Shown here piece after piece: positions 16,660 through 25,227 of a stretch of DNA of 64,000 bases. Source of the DNA: COE1 sp949066965. GTDB taxonomy: Bacteria; Bacillota; Clostridia; Lachnospirales; Lachnospiraceae. How positions within the stretch are numbered: the first letter of the stretch is position 1; every line of letters begins with the position of its first letter. The translations under genes and the position numbers were made by a program. The notes under the pieces were generated by a model. That model ran no database searches, was not told the DNA's origin, and was given only the letters and a program-made list of their open reading frames with translations. The stretch lies in the NCBI GenBank assembly GCA_949066965.1, contig CARTDA010000001.1, forward strand, positions 170,687-234,686, given 5' to 3'.

Positions 16660-17949
16660 ATGAAAGACGAGAAGAGAAGCAGAGAGAAAAGAAGACGCAG
16701 ACGTGTAAGAAACCAGATACTGGCTTACCTGACACTGATTGTCATTGTGATGCTGATAGTGGCAGCCGGCTATTTTGGTGTAAGAGGCATTATCCGTTAC
16801 GTGAGGAACTATAATGAAAAAGTAAACCGCGTGATAGAGGAGGCTGAGTCCAGTGTGGCTGCCGAGCTGGAAGGCGACGGTAATGACATGCCAATCATAC
16901 AGGAGGAGAGCAGCCCTGTGGTGGACAATGAAGGATACCTGCCTGACAATGTGGAGGATCCCCTTGACGAACTGATAGAATCCCTGCTGAATGATATGTC
17001 GACGGAGGAAATGGTTGCCGGGATGTTTATGGTCACGCCGGAGTCCATAACAGGCGTTGGGACTGTGGTGAAGGCAGGCGATGGTACCAAGACGGCAATC
17101 ACGGAAAATCCGGTGGGCGGAATAATATATTCCGCAAAGAATTTCCAGTCGGCGGAGCAGTTTACCGAGATGATGACCAGCACGAAAGGGTTTTCGAAAT
17201 ATCCCATTTTCACTGCCGTGAAGGCGGAGTGCGGCGCCAGTCCGGGATATGGGATTGACGCGACGGCTAAAGCGTCAGAGATTACGGATGAGGATGGTGT
17301 CCGGCAGGCGTATGGAGGGATTGCATCCAAACTGGCAGGTTATGGCATCAATATGAATCTGGCGCCTGTTTCGGAGACCGTGTCAGAGGATGGGGATGCA
17401 TCGCTGCAGGGCAGGACGTTCGGCTCCGATGCCGCGGTGGCGGCACCTCTCGTGAATGCGGCTGTCCAGTCTATGCAGGAAGCGGGCGTGAGTGCGGCAT
17501 TACAAAAATTTCCAGGGACATCAGCCGGCACAAAGACGCTCGAGGAGCTGAAAAACAGCGAATTAGTGATATACGACATGGCAATTAAAGGCGGCGTGGA
17601 CTGTATTATGGTATCCCACACAAAGGCAAGCGGTGTGACTGGTGATGACACGCCGTCGTCACTGTCCGCGGTCATGATTCAGGATGTACTCAGGAATACG
17701 CTTGGCTTCAATGGTGTCGTGATGACGGACTATCTCAGTGACAGCGCGGTGACTGGAAGCTATAGTCCGGCAGAGGCGGCGGTTGCGGCAGTACAGGCAG
17801 GGGCAGATATATTGCTGGATCCGGCAGACTACCGGCAGGCATATGAAGGCATCCTGCAGGCAGTGACAGACGGAACCATCACAAAGGAACGGATTCACGA
17901 ATCGATATACCGCATTTACCGTGTGAAGTATAAAAATGCATTACAGTAG
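16660..17949 (+). CDS. membrane-anchored GH3-N-like protein with degenerate active site
   Basis: A 429-residue protein with a very basic cytoplasmic start, one membrane segment (about 21-45), a linker rich in acidic residues (60-105), and an extracytoplasmic GH3 N-terminal (NagZ-like) barrel (about 108-425). NagZ-type enzymes cleave N-acetylglucosamine residues using a nucleophile Asp and the KHFPGHG...DSH dyad loop. Here that loop reads KFPGTSAGTK and the nucleophile segment is VMTDYLSDSA rather than TDDL, so the His-Asp dyad appears lost. It may be a carbohydrate-binding or inactive homologue. It follows glyA by 6 bp with a weak AAGGG site. Confidence 0.75.
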   Translation: MKDEKRSREKRRRRRVRNQILAYLTLIVIVMLIVAAGYFGVRGIIRYVRNYNEKVNRVIEEAESSVAAELEGDGNDMPIIQEESSPVVDNEGYLPDNVEDPLDELIESLLNDMSTEEMVAGMFMVTPESITGVGTVVKAGDGTKTAITENPVGGIIYSAKNFQSAEQFTEMMTSTKGFSKYPIFTAVKAECGASPGYGIDATAKASEITDEDGVRQAYGGIASKLAGYGINMNLAPVSETVSEDGDASLQGRTFGSDAAVAAPLVNAAVQSMQEAGVSAALQKFPGTSAGTKTLEELKNSELVIYDMAIKGGVDCIMVSHTKASGVTGDDTPSSLSAVMIQDVLRNTLGFNGVVMTDYLSDSAVTGSYSPAEAAVAAVQAGADILLDPADYRQAYEGILQAVTDGTITKERIHESIYRIYRVKYKNALQ

Positions 17950-17956
17950 GGAAAAT

Positions 17957-18093
17957 GTAACAGTTCAGCCCAGGACTTTGCACTGCGCTGCAAAGTCCGT
18001 AAGAATGCGTAGTGGCTGAGATGCATCAAGCCACCACGAAGTGTTTTGCATGGCTTGATGCCTGTAACAGGAAGCCGAAGGCTGAACTGTTAC
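17957..18093. repeat. dispersed inverted-repeat element, family A, copy 1 (long form)
   Basis: A 137-bp element with perfect 14-bp terminal inverted repeats GTAACAGTTCAGCC/GGCTGAACTGTTAC, and two nested hairpins inside (around ACTTTGCA...TGCAAAGT and GCATCAAGCC...GGCTTGATGC). Short versions occur at 29772-29824 and 36536-36585. The three share CCAGGACT-like and CAGGAAGCC(G/A)AAGG(C/T)TGAACTGTT segments. No coding capacity; MITE- or REP-like. Confidence 0.75.
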
Positions 18094-18121
18094 GGGAAGA
18101 TTGAAAGATTTGAAAAAGTAG

Positions 18122-18150
18122 TTGACAGTGCGATGAAAATGAAATATAAT
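18122..18150 (+). promoter_or_regulatory. tRNA-Gly promoter
   Basis: Perfect TTGACA (18122-18127), a 17-bp spacer and TATAAT (18145-18150). The 5' leader then contains a CTTGTCCG/CGGACAAG hairpin (about 18155-18182) before the mature tRNA. Confidence 0.9.
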
Positions 18151-18190
18151 ATATCTTGTCCGTAGCGAAACGGCGGACAAGATAATTATT

Positions 18191-18263
18191 GCGATAGTGG
18201 CGTAGTTGGTAACGCGCGACCTTGCCAAGGTCGAGACCGCGGGTTCGAGCCCCGTCTATCGCT
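18191..18263 (+). tRNA. tRNA-Gly (anticodon GCC)
   Basis: A 73-nt cloverleaf: acceptor GCGATAG/CTATCGC, D arm, anticodon stem CGACC/GGTCG around loop TTGCCAA (anticodon GCC), and T arm GCGGG/CCCGT around TTCGAGC (one G-T pair). Discriminator base T. CCA is not encoded. It is a single gene with its own promoter and terminator. Confidence 0.97.
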
Positions 18264-18269
18264 CTGGAT

Positions 18270-18297
18270 AAGCCTAGGTTTTCTAGGCTTTTTTTTG
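18270..18297 (+). terminator. tRNA-Gly terminator
   Basis: AAGCCTAG/CTAGGCTT stem with a 5-base loop and a run of T residues. Confidence 0.9.
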
Positions 18298-18469
18298 TGC
18301 TGTTAATGCAGGTGCATATCCAATTTTAATATATAGGACTGACAGCGTGAAAAATTACGGGCAAAAAAAGAGATAGGTTCATTGGACGAATTGTTGTGTA
18401 TTTATTGTCGTCCTCTGTAATATAGGATATAATGGAAACAATGAAGACGAGGAGGGGAAAGGACGGAAT

Positions 18470-18688
18470 ATGGACAGTATAAAAAAATTCAAGGAACAAT
18501 ATCTTGCAGGGGAGATCGATTTTGAGGAAATTGACGACTTCAGCTATGCGTGGGGCATGAGTGATGAGGAGTGTACGCTTGCGCAGTATCTCGGTCTGGA
18601 TGCGGAGGAAGAAGACGCATGGGTCAGCCAGAGTGAGGAGGCATTGCGGGAAATGCTTGATGCACAGAAAAAGGAAAGGGGAATGTGA
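18470..18688 (+). CDS. small acidic hypothetical protein coupled to the GH95 gene
   Basis: A 72-residue, strongly acidic, helical protein with no known domain that I can name. It has a strong GGAGGGG ribosome binding site about 14 nt before the ATG. Its stop codon overlaps the GTG start of the following GH95-like gene by the GTGA arrangement, which suggests coupled translation. The long aromatic/acidic stretch (about 18-36) and C-terminal helix could mediate a protein contact. It does not look like the missing N-terminus of the downstream fucosidase. Function unknown. Confidence 0.55.
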   Translation: MDSIKKFKEQYLAGEIDFEEIDDFSYAWGMSDEECTLAQYLGLDAEEEDAWVSQSEEALREMLDAQKKERGM

Positions 18689-20490
18689 CTGTGGGATTAA
18701 GGGAGTGCAGTAAGCGTAACTGTGTTTATGAGTATTCCGAAAAGGCTTCCGGTGACAGCATCGTGCTTGGCGGCAATCTGGGGCGCGACGGTCTGGATTA
18801 TGCCATGATGTGCAGGGCGGCAAGTCCGGACGGAAGGATTGAAGTGATAGGGGAAAGCATAACGGTTTATGATGCCACGGAGGTTTTTCTGTACTGGCGC
18901 GCACTGACGACGTACCGCGTGCATGTGGATTGCGCGGACGGGCAGGATAAGGGGCTTGTGAAGAAGGATGCCTTGCGGGATGCGCTTGCCAGGAAGCTTG
19001 ACAAGGCAGCAGCAACAGATTATGGGGAACTTACAAAAAGGCATATTGCAGATTACAGGGCTTATTTTGACCGGGTATCACTGGAGCTTTGTACAGATGC
19101 GGATATGGATGTGGCAGACAGGACAACGGACAGGTGCCTGAAGGAAATGGAAACAGGCAGTATCAATCTGGGACTGGAACAATTGTATTTTAATTTTGGC
19201 AGATATCTGCTCATAAGCTGCAGCCGTCCGGGAACACTTCCCGCCACGTTGCAGGGGCTCTGGAACAAGGACATGGAAGCACCGTGGGATGCCAAGTTTA
19301 CGATTAATATTAATACGGAAATGAATTACTGGCTGGCGGAATCCTGCGATTTGGGCGCGTGCCATCTGCCGCTTTTTGACTTACTCAAAAGAATGCTTCC
19401 CAATGGCAGGCAGACAGCCCGGGTTATGTACGGATGCCGTGGCTTTGTGGCGCATCACAACACGGATATCTGGGGGGATACGGCGCCGCAGGATTTGTGG
19501 ATACCGGGCAGCTTCTGGGTGATGGGCGGCGCATGGCTCTGCACGCATATCTGGACGCACTATGAATACACAAGGGATATTGGATTTTTGCGTGAAATGT
19601 TTCCCGTCATGCGGGAAGCGGCGCAGTTTTTCCTTGATTTTTGTATCGAGCATGAGATTGACGGAAATACATACCTGTGTACCTGTCCAAGCGTGTCGCC
19701 TGAGAACACATTTATCCTGCCCAATGGGGAACAGGGGGCAAATTCGATTGGCGTGACAATGGATAACCAGATTTTAAGGGATTTGTTTACGCAGTGCAAT
19801 CATGCCGCGGCGGTTCTGGGGGTATCTGACGATCTGGACCGGCAGATTGCCGAGGCATGCGGACGGTTGATTCCGACACGTACAGGAAGCGACGGCAGAA
19901 TCCTTGAGTGGTGTGGGGAGTATGTGGAGAAGGAGCCGGGGCACAGGCATATTTCACATCTGTATGCACTGCACCCGTCTGACCAGATTACGAAGGATGG
20001 GACGCCGGAGCTTGCGGCGGCAGCCGAACGGACGCTGCAGAAACGCCTGGAGGGCGGCGGCGGCCATACCGGATGGAGCCGGGCATGGATTATGAACCAC
20101 TATGCAAAGCTCTGGGATGGGGAGAAGGCATATGAGAATTTCAGGCAGCTTCTCATACGTTCAACACTGCCCAACCTGTTTGACAATCACCCGCCGTTTC
20201 AGATTGACGGAAACTTCGGCTCGACGGCGGCAATGGTGGAGATGCTGGTGCAGAGCAATGCGGACAGGATTGTGCTGCTTCCGGCATTGCCGAAAGCGTG
20301 GGAAAACGGAAAAATAACAGGTGTAAGGGTTCGCGGCGACGCCCGCATGGACATCGCATGGAAAAACGGCATCCTGGAAAAGGCGCAGATTTACAGTGGA
20401 TGTGACGGAATGCGACGGTTTGTATACAAGGGTAAGTGTGCAGAACGGATGCTAAAAAAGGGTAGCTGGACAGAGATTACTTTTCTGTAA
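18685..20490 (+). CDS. GH95-family alpha-L-fucosidase-like protein, N-terminally shortened
   Basis: A 601-residue protein homologous to GH95 inverting alpha-1,2-L-fucosidases and alpha-L-galactosidases. The helical catalytic barrel is present with the ININTEMNYW segment (catalytic Asn pair region), the LEWCGEYVEKEPGHRHISHLY region expected to hold the acid Glu, the GGGGHTGWSRAW block and QIDGNFG (base-assisting Asp). Family members are usually about 750-800 residues; here roughly the first 150-200 residues of the N-terminal beta domain are absent. The GTG start has a good AAAGGGG site and overlaps the previous stop. No signal peptide is present, so substrate must be cytoplasmic if it is active. 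Confidence 0.85.
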   Translation: MTVGLRECSKRNCVYEYSEKASGDSIVLGGNLGRDGLDYAMMCRAASPDGRIEVIGESITVYDATEVFLYWRALTTYRVHVDCADGQDKGLVKKDALRDALARKLDKAAATDYGELTKRHIADYRAYFDRVSLELCTDADMDVADRTTDRCLKEMETGSINLGLEQLYFNFGRYLLISCSRPGTLPATLQGLWNKDMEAPWDAKFTININTEMNYWLAESCDLGACHLPLFDLLKRMLPNGRQTARVMYGCRGFVAHHNTDIWGDTAPQDLWIPGSFWVMGGAWLCTHIWTHYEYTRDIGFLREMFPVMREAAQFFLDFCIEHEIDGNTYLCTCPSVSPENTFILPNGEQGANSIGVTMDNQILRDLFTQCNHAAAVLGVSDDLDRQIAEACGRLIPTRTGSDGRILEWCGEYVEKEPGHRHISHLYALHPSDQITKDGTPELAAAAERTLQKRLEGGGGHTGWSRAWIMNHYAKLWDGEKAYENFRQLLIRSTLPNLFDNHPPFQIDGNFGSTAAMVEMLVQSNADRIVLLPALPKAWENGKITGVRVRGDARMDIAWKNGILEKAQIYSGCDGMRRFVYKGKCAERMLKKGSWTEITFL

Positions 20491-20511
20491 TATAATATAC
20501 GGAGGGAACAT

Positions 20512-21372
20512 ATGAAATTCAGTTTGAAGGAAGATGCAAAACGAATTGTTGTCATTTGTGCCGCGTCTGTAATTATGGCGCTGAATATAAAGACTTTTGT
20601 GCGGACAGGAGGACTGTATCCGGGAGGCGCAACCGGACTGACGCTGCTGATACAGCGGATTGTGGAACTTTTCTTTGGTTTTGAGCTGCCATATACGCTG
20701 ATTAACGTCCTGCTGAACCTTGTGCCGATTTATATTGGATTCCGGTTTATCGGGAAAAAGTTTACCCTGTATTCCTGTCTCTGCATTATGCTGACAAACA
20801 TACTGACGGACGTACTGCCGTCGCGTGCAATAACATATGATACTTTATTAATCAGCGTCTTTGGCGGCATTTTTAATGGATTTGCCATCAGTCTCTGTCT
20901 GATGATGAATGCGACGACAGGGGGTACGGATTTCATCGGCATCTTTTTGTCGGAAAGAAAGGGTGTGGATTCCTTTAATATTGTCCTGGGATTTAATGCA
21001 GTACTCCTGGTGGTGGCAGGATGGCTGTTTGGCTGGGACAAGGCGCTGTATTCAATCATTTTTCAGTACACGTCCACACAGGTATTACATACACTTTTTA
21101 AACAGTACCGCCAGCATACGCTTCTGGTCGTGACGAATCATGCAAGGCGGGTATATGAGGTGATTTCCCGCAACAGTAACCATGGCGCTACAATCATTGA
21201 GGCCGAGGGCTCCTATGAGCATCAGGAGCGCAAGATTGTGTATTCCGTTGTGTCAAGGGCAGAGTGTAAGGATATTATCAGCGGCATCAAGGAGGTTGAC
21301 CCGAAGGCATTCGTCAATGTCATCAACACCCAGCAGATTTCAGGGCGTTTTTATCAGAGACCATATGAATAA
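20512..21372 (+). CDS. YitT family membrane protein (DUF161-DUF2179)
   Basis: A 286-residue protein with five or so membrane helices in the first 200 residues (YitT_membrane/DUF161), including the GGxTGL-type motif PGGATGLTLL (about 38-47) and a second MMNATTGGTDFIG. A C-terminal cytoplasmic DUF2179 domain follows (about 205-283), containing GAT and YSVVSR segments. The family is of uncertain function, widespread in Firmicutes and sometimes proposed to be a transporter. It starts 21 bp after the GH95 gene with GGAGGG upstream, so it may share its transcript. Confidence 0.88.
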   Translation: MKFSLKEDAKRIVVICAASVIMALNIKTFVRTGGLYPGGATGLTLLIQRIVELFFGFELPYTLINVLLNLVPIYIGFRFIGKKFTLYSCLCIMLTNILTDVLPSRAITYDTLLISVFGGIFNGFAISLCLMMNATTGGTDFIGIFLSERKGVDSFNIVLGFNAVLLVVAGWLFGWDKALYSIIFQYTSTQVLHTLFKQYRQHTLLVVTNHARRVYEVISRNSNHGATIIEAEGSYEHQERKIVYSVVSRAECKDIISGIKEVDPKAFVNVINTQQISGRFYQRPYE

Positions 21373-21415
21373 AAAAGATAATAAAAAATAAAATAACATA
21401 AGGAGTTAAATCAAG

Positions 21416-23119
21416 ATGGACAATTTCAAATTTTCAACACTGGAGTACAAAAGACCGGACTTTGCGGCGTTTGCAGCGCTTGCAGAGGAGACAAAAAGGC
21501 GCATCGAAAGCGCGGACAGCTATGAGCAGGTCCGGGATGCGATGCTGGCATATGATGAGGAGGGGAAAATTTTTTCCACGGATACCACAATCGCATATAT
21601 TCGTCATACGCTGGATACCACAGACGAGTTTTATGACAAGGAAAGCGAGTATATCAACAATACGTTTCCGACAATCATGCCGCAGACGCTGGCAGTCGAC
21701 GAGGCGCTGATGAACAGTCCGTTCAGGGCGGATTATGAGAAGGAGTATGGAAAGCAGTGCTTTGCGCAGAAGGAACTTGAGAAAAAGTCATTCTGTGAGA
21801 AAAATATTCCGCTGATGCAGCAGGAGGCAAAGCTTACGAATGAGTACCAGAAAATTATGGCGACTGCGGAGATTGCTTTTGATGGGAAAACACTGAACCT
21901 GTACGGCGTGCAGAAGTACTTTGAGCATGAGGACAGAGAGGTGCGCAAAGCGGCGGCACGCGCCTATTCGGAATTTTATCACAAGCATGAGCCGCGCCTG
22001 GAGGAAATCTGGGATGAGCTGATTCGCATCCGAAACGAGATGGGACGCAATCTCGGGTACGAAAATTATATACCGGTAGGCTACATGAAGCAGGGGCGCA
22101 CGGATTACGGCCAGAAGGAAGTCGAGTCGTTCCGCGAACAGGTGCGCACAGTGATTGTGCCAATCTGCCAGAAATTGTATGAGGCACAGGCAAAGCGTCT
22201 TGGTGTGGATGATTTTTCCGTTTATGACGAGAAACGTATTTTTCCGGATGGCAATGCCGTTCCGGCAGGCGATGATGATTTCATGGTAGGCGAGGCGGCA
22301 AAAATGTACCATGAAATGAGCCCGCAGACAGGGGAATTTATTGACTTCATGATAGGGCATGAGCTGATGGACCTGAAAAACAAGGCTGGAAAGGCTTCCA
22401 CAGGCTATATGACGGAGCTGCCAAGGTACAGCGCACCGTTTGTATTTTCCTGCTTCAACCAGACAATCGGTGACATGCAGGTGCTGACACATGAGTTGGG
22501 ACATGCCTTCGCGGGATATATGGCAATGCGCTGCCAGCCGATTTCCGATTATTATGCGGTGTCAACTGACATTGCGGAGATTCATTCCATGTCGATGGAG
22601 CAGTTTGCATACCCCTATGCGGAGCGGTTTTTCGGGGAGCAAGCAGACAAGTTCCGGTTCGCGCATCTTCAGGACGCAGTTACGTTTGTTCCTTTTGGCG
22701 TGGCAGTCGACGAGTTCCAGCATATCTGCTATGCCAATCCCGGGCTGACGCCAAAGGAGCGGACGCTGGAATGGAAAAAGCTGGAAGAGAAATATATGCC
22801 ATGGCGTGTCTATGAGCCGGATGATTTCTTTGACCGCGGCGGCTTCTGGTACCATAAGCTGCACATATTCCTTTATCCGATGTACTATATCAACTACACA
22901 CTCACGACTATGGGAGCGATGGAGTTCAAGAAAAAGGAGAGGGAAGACCATGACAGGGCATGGGCGGATTACCTCAACCTCTGTAAGTGCGGCGGCAGCA
23001 TGAGCTATCTTGAGACATTACGATATGCAAATGTATCAAATCCGTTTGAGCAGGGCAGCGTGGAGCGCGCAATCAGCGTGGCGCGCGATGAGCTGATGAA
23101 TAGTAAGTTTATGGTGTAA
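21416..23119 (+). CDS. M3 family oligoendopeptidase (PepF-like)
   Basis: A 567-residue cytoplasmic zinc metallopeptidase. The HELGHAF zinc site is at about residue 360 (two His plus catalytic Glu), with a third ligand in the following DIAEIHSMSMEQF segment. The tail end carries a YANVSNPFEQGS block typical of the family. It cleaves short peptides to recycle imported or endogenous peptides. Start ATG 21416 with AAGGAG upstream. It is followed by a strong terminator at 23166-23208. Length and zinc site are normal. Confidence 0.93.
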   Translation: MDNFKFSTLEYKRPDFAAFAALAEETKRRIESADSYEQVRDAMLAYDEEGKIFSTDTTIAYIRHTLDTTDEFYDKESEYINNTFPTIMPQTLAVDEALMNSPFRADYEKEYGKQCFAQKELEKKSFCEKNIPLMQQEAKLTNEYQKIMATAEIAFDGKTLNLYGVQKYFEHEDREVRKAAARAYSEFYHKHEPRLEEIWDELIRIRNEMGRNLGYENYIPVGYMKQGRTDYGQKEVESFREQVRTVIVPICQKLYEAQAKRLGVDDFSVYDEKRIFPDGNAVPAGDDDFMVGEAAKMYHEMSPQTGEFIDFMIGHELMDLKNKAGKASTGYMTELPRYSAPFVFSCFNQTIGDMQVLTHELGHAFAGYMAMRCQPISDYYAVSTDIAEIHSMSMEQFAYPYAERFFGEQADKFRFAHLQDAVTFVPFGVAVDEFQHICYANPGLTPKERTLEWKKLEEKYMPWRVYEPDDFFDRGGFWYHKLHIFLYPMYYINYTLTTMGAMEFKKKEREDHDRAWADYLNLCKCGGSMSYLETLRYANVSNPFEQGSVERAISVARDELMNSKFMV

Positions 23120-23165
23120 ATATCATATCTATGGGATCGGAAACAGAGAGATATCCTGTTGAAAT

Positions 23166-23209
23166 AAAAACCACATGTATTTTGGAATATAAATACATGT
23201 GGTTTTTTT
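23166..23209 (+). terminator. terminator after the M3 peptidase gene
   Basis: An 18-bp stem (23166-23183 and 23191-23208) built on AACCACATGTATTT, ending in TTTTTTT. The gene-free stretch 23120-23857 beyond it is AT-rich and shows no gene I can support; a T- and G-rich open frame at 23631-23858 has no homology signal. Confidence 0.9.
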
Positions 23210-23857
23210 GTATATTGGTACGTAAGAAATATGCCGCTGAAGCTTTTCAGAAACTATACAGCTTTTAATTATTTAAACGAAACATATATTCTGGTCAATA
23301 TATATCATTGATTCTAATAATGTAAAATCAATAGGACGTGCCAATCAGTAACATGTCGCTTACGCTCGCTATTCTTAAAAGATGTATTGAGCGTCAGATG
23401 GTGCTTTTTTCGTGTACATTTTTACGTACTGGCAGCAGAGTTTTTATAGTATTCCTATCTGTATATAGTAAATTAAGTTCGGTTTGATATTCGGTGTAAA
23501 ATGTAATGGTATGATATTATATGAAAATAAATATTACAAGTGTAGGATTTAAGATGGGTAATTGATATATGATATTTGAATCAAATACTATTTCATATGC
23601 TCAAAAGGCATAGTTCGATGTAGTGGGGGGGTGGAATTGATGTATAGGATGAAAACCTTTATTTTCAAGGGAATTTATTGGCTTATATTCTTACGGATGC
23701 AGCATTTAAAATTGAATTATGATATGTTTTATAGGCTGTTCGAATTTATGTTGATTTTACGGGGAAAATTGAAGTTTTTTGAGGGGTGGGTTTGGGTGGT
23801 GAATTTTTGTGGTGGAGGGGCTGAAAGGCTTGATTTTGGTGTGCTACCCGTCAAGTA

Positions 23858-23971
23858 GACAATCGCATAAAGGACATACTGATCCTCTGCTCTGACGGCC
23901 TGACGGGGATCAAAGAGGTCATCACGGCTGCGTTCCCGTCAACGGAGCAGCAGAGGTGCATCGTTTTTCCA
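23858..23971 (+). pseudogene. IS256-family transposase fragment
   Basis: 38 codons in frame read DNRIKDILILCSDGLTGIKE and continue to TEQQRCIVF. This is the conserved segment of mutator/IS256 transposases around the second catalytic Asp. Neither the upstream nor downstream parts of the gene remain. It runs directly into an opposite-strand IS630 remnant at about 23966. Confidence 0.8.
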
Positions 23972-24144
23972 TGATGCACTTTTAAATTGTCCACTATAAA
24001 TAAGACTTTCCTGTCCGTGTCTTTAACAAGGCGTTCCATAAAGTCTATAAATCTCTGCTGCGTCATGTTCTCCTCATAGCACAGGAAATGGCATCTTCCC
24101 TGATTACTGATCGCCGATATCATGTTTATTTTTTCCACATACAT
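23965..24144 (-). pseudogene. IS630-family transposase fragment
   Basis: On the minus strand 60 codons read KINMISAISNQGRCHF... to KVLFIVDNLKVHHGK, the DDE_3 (IS630/Tc1) catalytic-core segment with the second Asp in VDNLKVHH. It is truncated at both ends and abuts the IS256 scrap, so two unrelated insertion sequences have been fused by deletion. Confidence 0.8.
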
Positions 24145-24282
24145 ATCAAAAAGTTTGGAAATTTAGGACAGGATTCAGGCAGAAAATTTAATTTGATTAT
24201 TCCAAAATGCTGGATGATATGCTATAATATAAGCTTGTATCAGACTCTTTTTGTTGGATAACAGCAGAAAGGAGTTGATTTT

Positions 24283-25151
24283 ATGGGTAAGGACTTAAAA
24301 GGCAGGGAGCTTGGAGTCGGTATCTGTCAAAGAAAGGATGGTTTATACACAGCACGATTTGTAAGCAAAAGAACTGGTAAATCAGTTCAAAAATATTTCC
24401 CAAAGCTACAGGAATGCCGTAAGTGGTATGCGGATGCAAAATTTGAAGATGAGCATGGTGGTATCAATGCGTCTGGGGATATGACAGTGACGGCATGGTT
24501 TAATTACTGGATAGAAAATATAAAAGGTGACAGCATAAGGAACTGTAGAAAAATAAGTGACACATCTTGCTTGTCTATTTCTCCAATCTTGCAGGATAAA
24601 AAGCCTCGCCGTAGCCCGCTACGCCTACGTTTTTTCTCCTACAATTTTGAAGAAATATTCTGCGCAATCTGAGCACTTATTTTCCTACAATTCCTAAGAC
24701 CAAATACAATAAGAAATTTAGGTATAGTGCGGGTGAATGGCGGATTGGTGAGCCGAAAAGTAAATCCGGCTATCGTGACGTACCTTTGACAGAAGAAGCT
24801 GTTGCAATATTGAAAAGGCAGAAAAAGAAAATCAGAGAAATCAAAGTGATCGATATGCAGTTTAAAGAACATGTATTTCTTTGCAGGAAAGGCGAACCGA
24901 CAAAAAATTCAGCTTATGACACTGCATTATTCAAATTATGTGATAAGGCTGGTATTGAACGTTTCTCGATGCATGTTTTAAGACACACAATGGCGACAAG
25001 ATGTATTGAGGGTGGTATGCGCCCTAAAATTTTACAGGTAATTTTAGGTCATGCCAATGTAGGTATTACGATGAACTTGTACGTCCATGTGACCGAGGAC
25101 GAGAAGGTCAAAGAGGTTGAGAGAATCGAAAGCGCCTTGAAAATTGTGTAG
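24283..25151 (+). pseudogene. broken tyrosine integrase (Tn916/phage type) split by a MITE-like insert and internal deletion
   Basis: The N-terminal 85 codons (MGKDLKGRELGVGICQ...) match the arm-binding and start of the core-binding domain of Tn916-like integrases. The sequence breaks at 24538. The frame resumes after 24695 (KYNKKFRYSAGEWRIGEPKS...) with the C-terminal catalytic part holding HVLRHTMATR, the LGHANVGITMNLYVHV box and its Tyr. About 150 codons between, including the first catalytic Arg, are missing, and a 158-bp inverted-repeat insert lies at the break. A TATAAT at 24223-24228 and AAAGGAG before the ATG remain. Enzymatically dead; it is a relic of an integrated element next to ychF. 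Confidence 0.85.
24538..24695. repeat. MITE-like element inside the integrase, family B copy 1
   Basis: A 158-bp insert bounded by 22-bp imperfect inverted repeats, AGGAACTGTAGAAAAATAAG at the left and its near-complement ending in ACAATTCCT at the right. The ends resemble those of the shorter element at 30532-30592. There is no transposase gene inside. No convincing target duplication is visible. Confidence 0.7.
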
Positions 25152-25227
25152 TAGATTGTGTAGTAAAAATATAGAGAAAGGCAGAAACCCTTGAAAGTAA
25201 AGGATTTCTGGGTAGGTATAACAAGAT

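Noticed and set aside
21788..22504. 238-codon minus-strand frame in the M3 peptidase gene
   Set aside because: Antisense to conserved peptidase sequence, no ribosome binding site, no recognisable protein.
23631..23858. 75-codon frame upstream of the IS256 scrap
   Set aside because: T- and G-rich low-complexity DNA, no family signal; likely decayed intergenic sequence.
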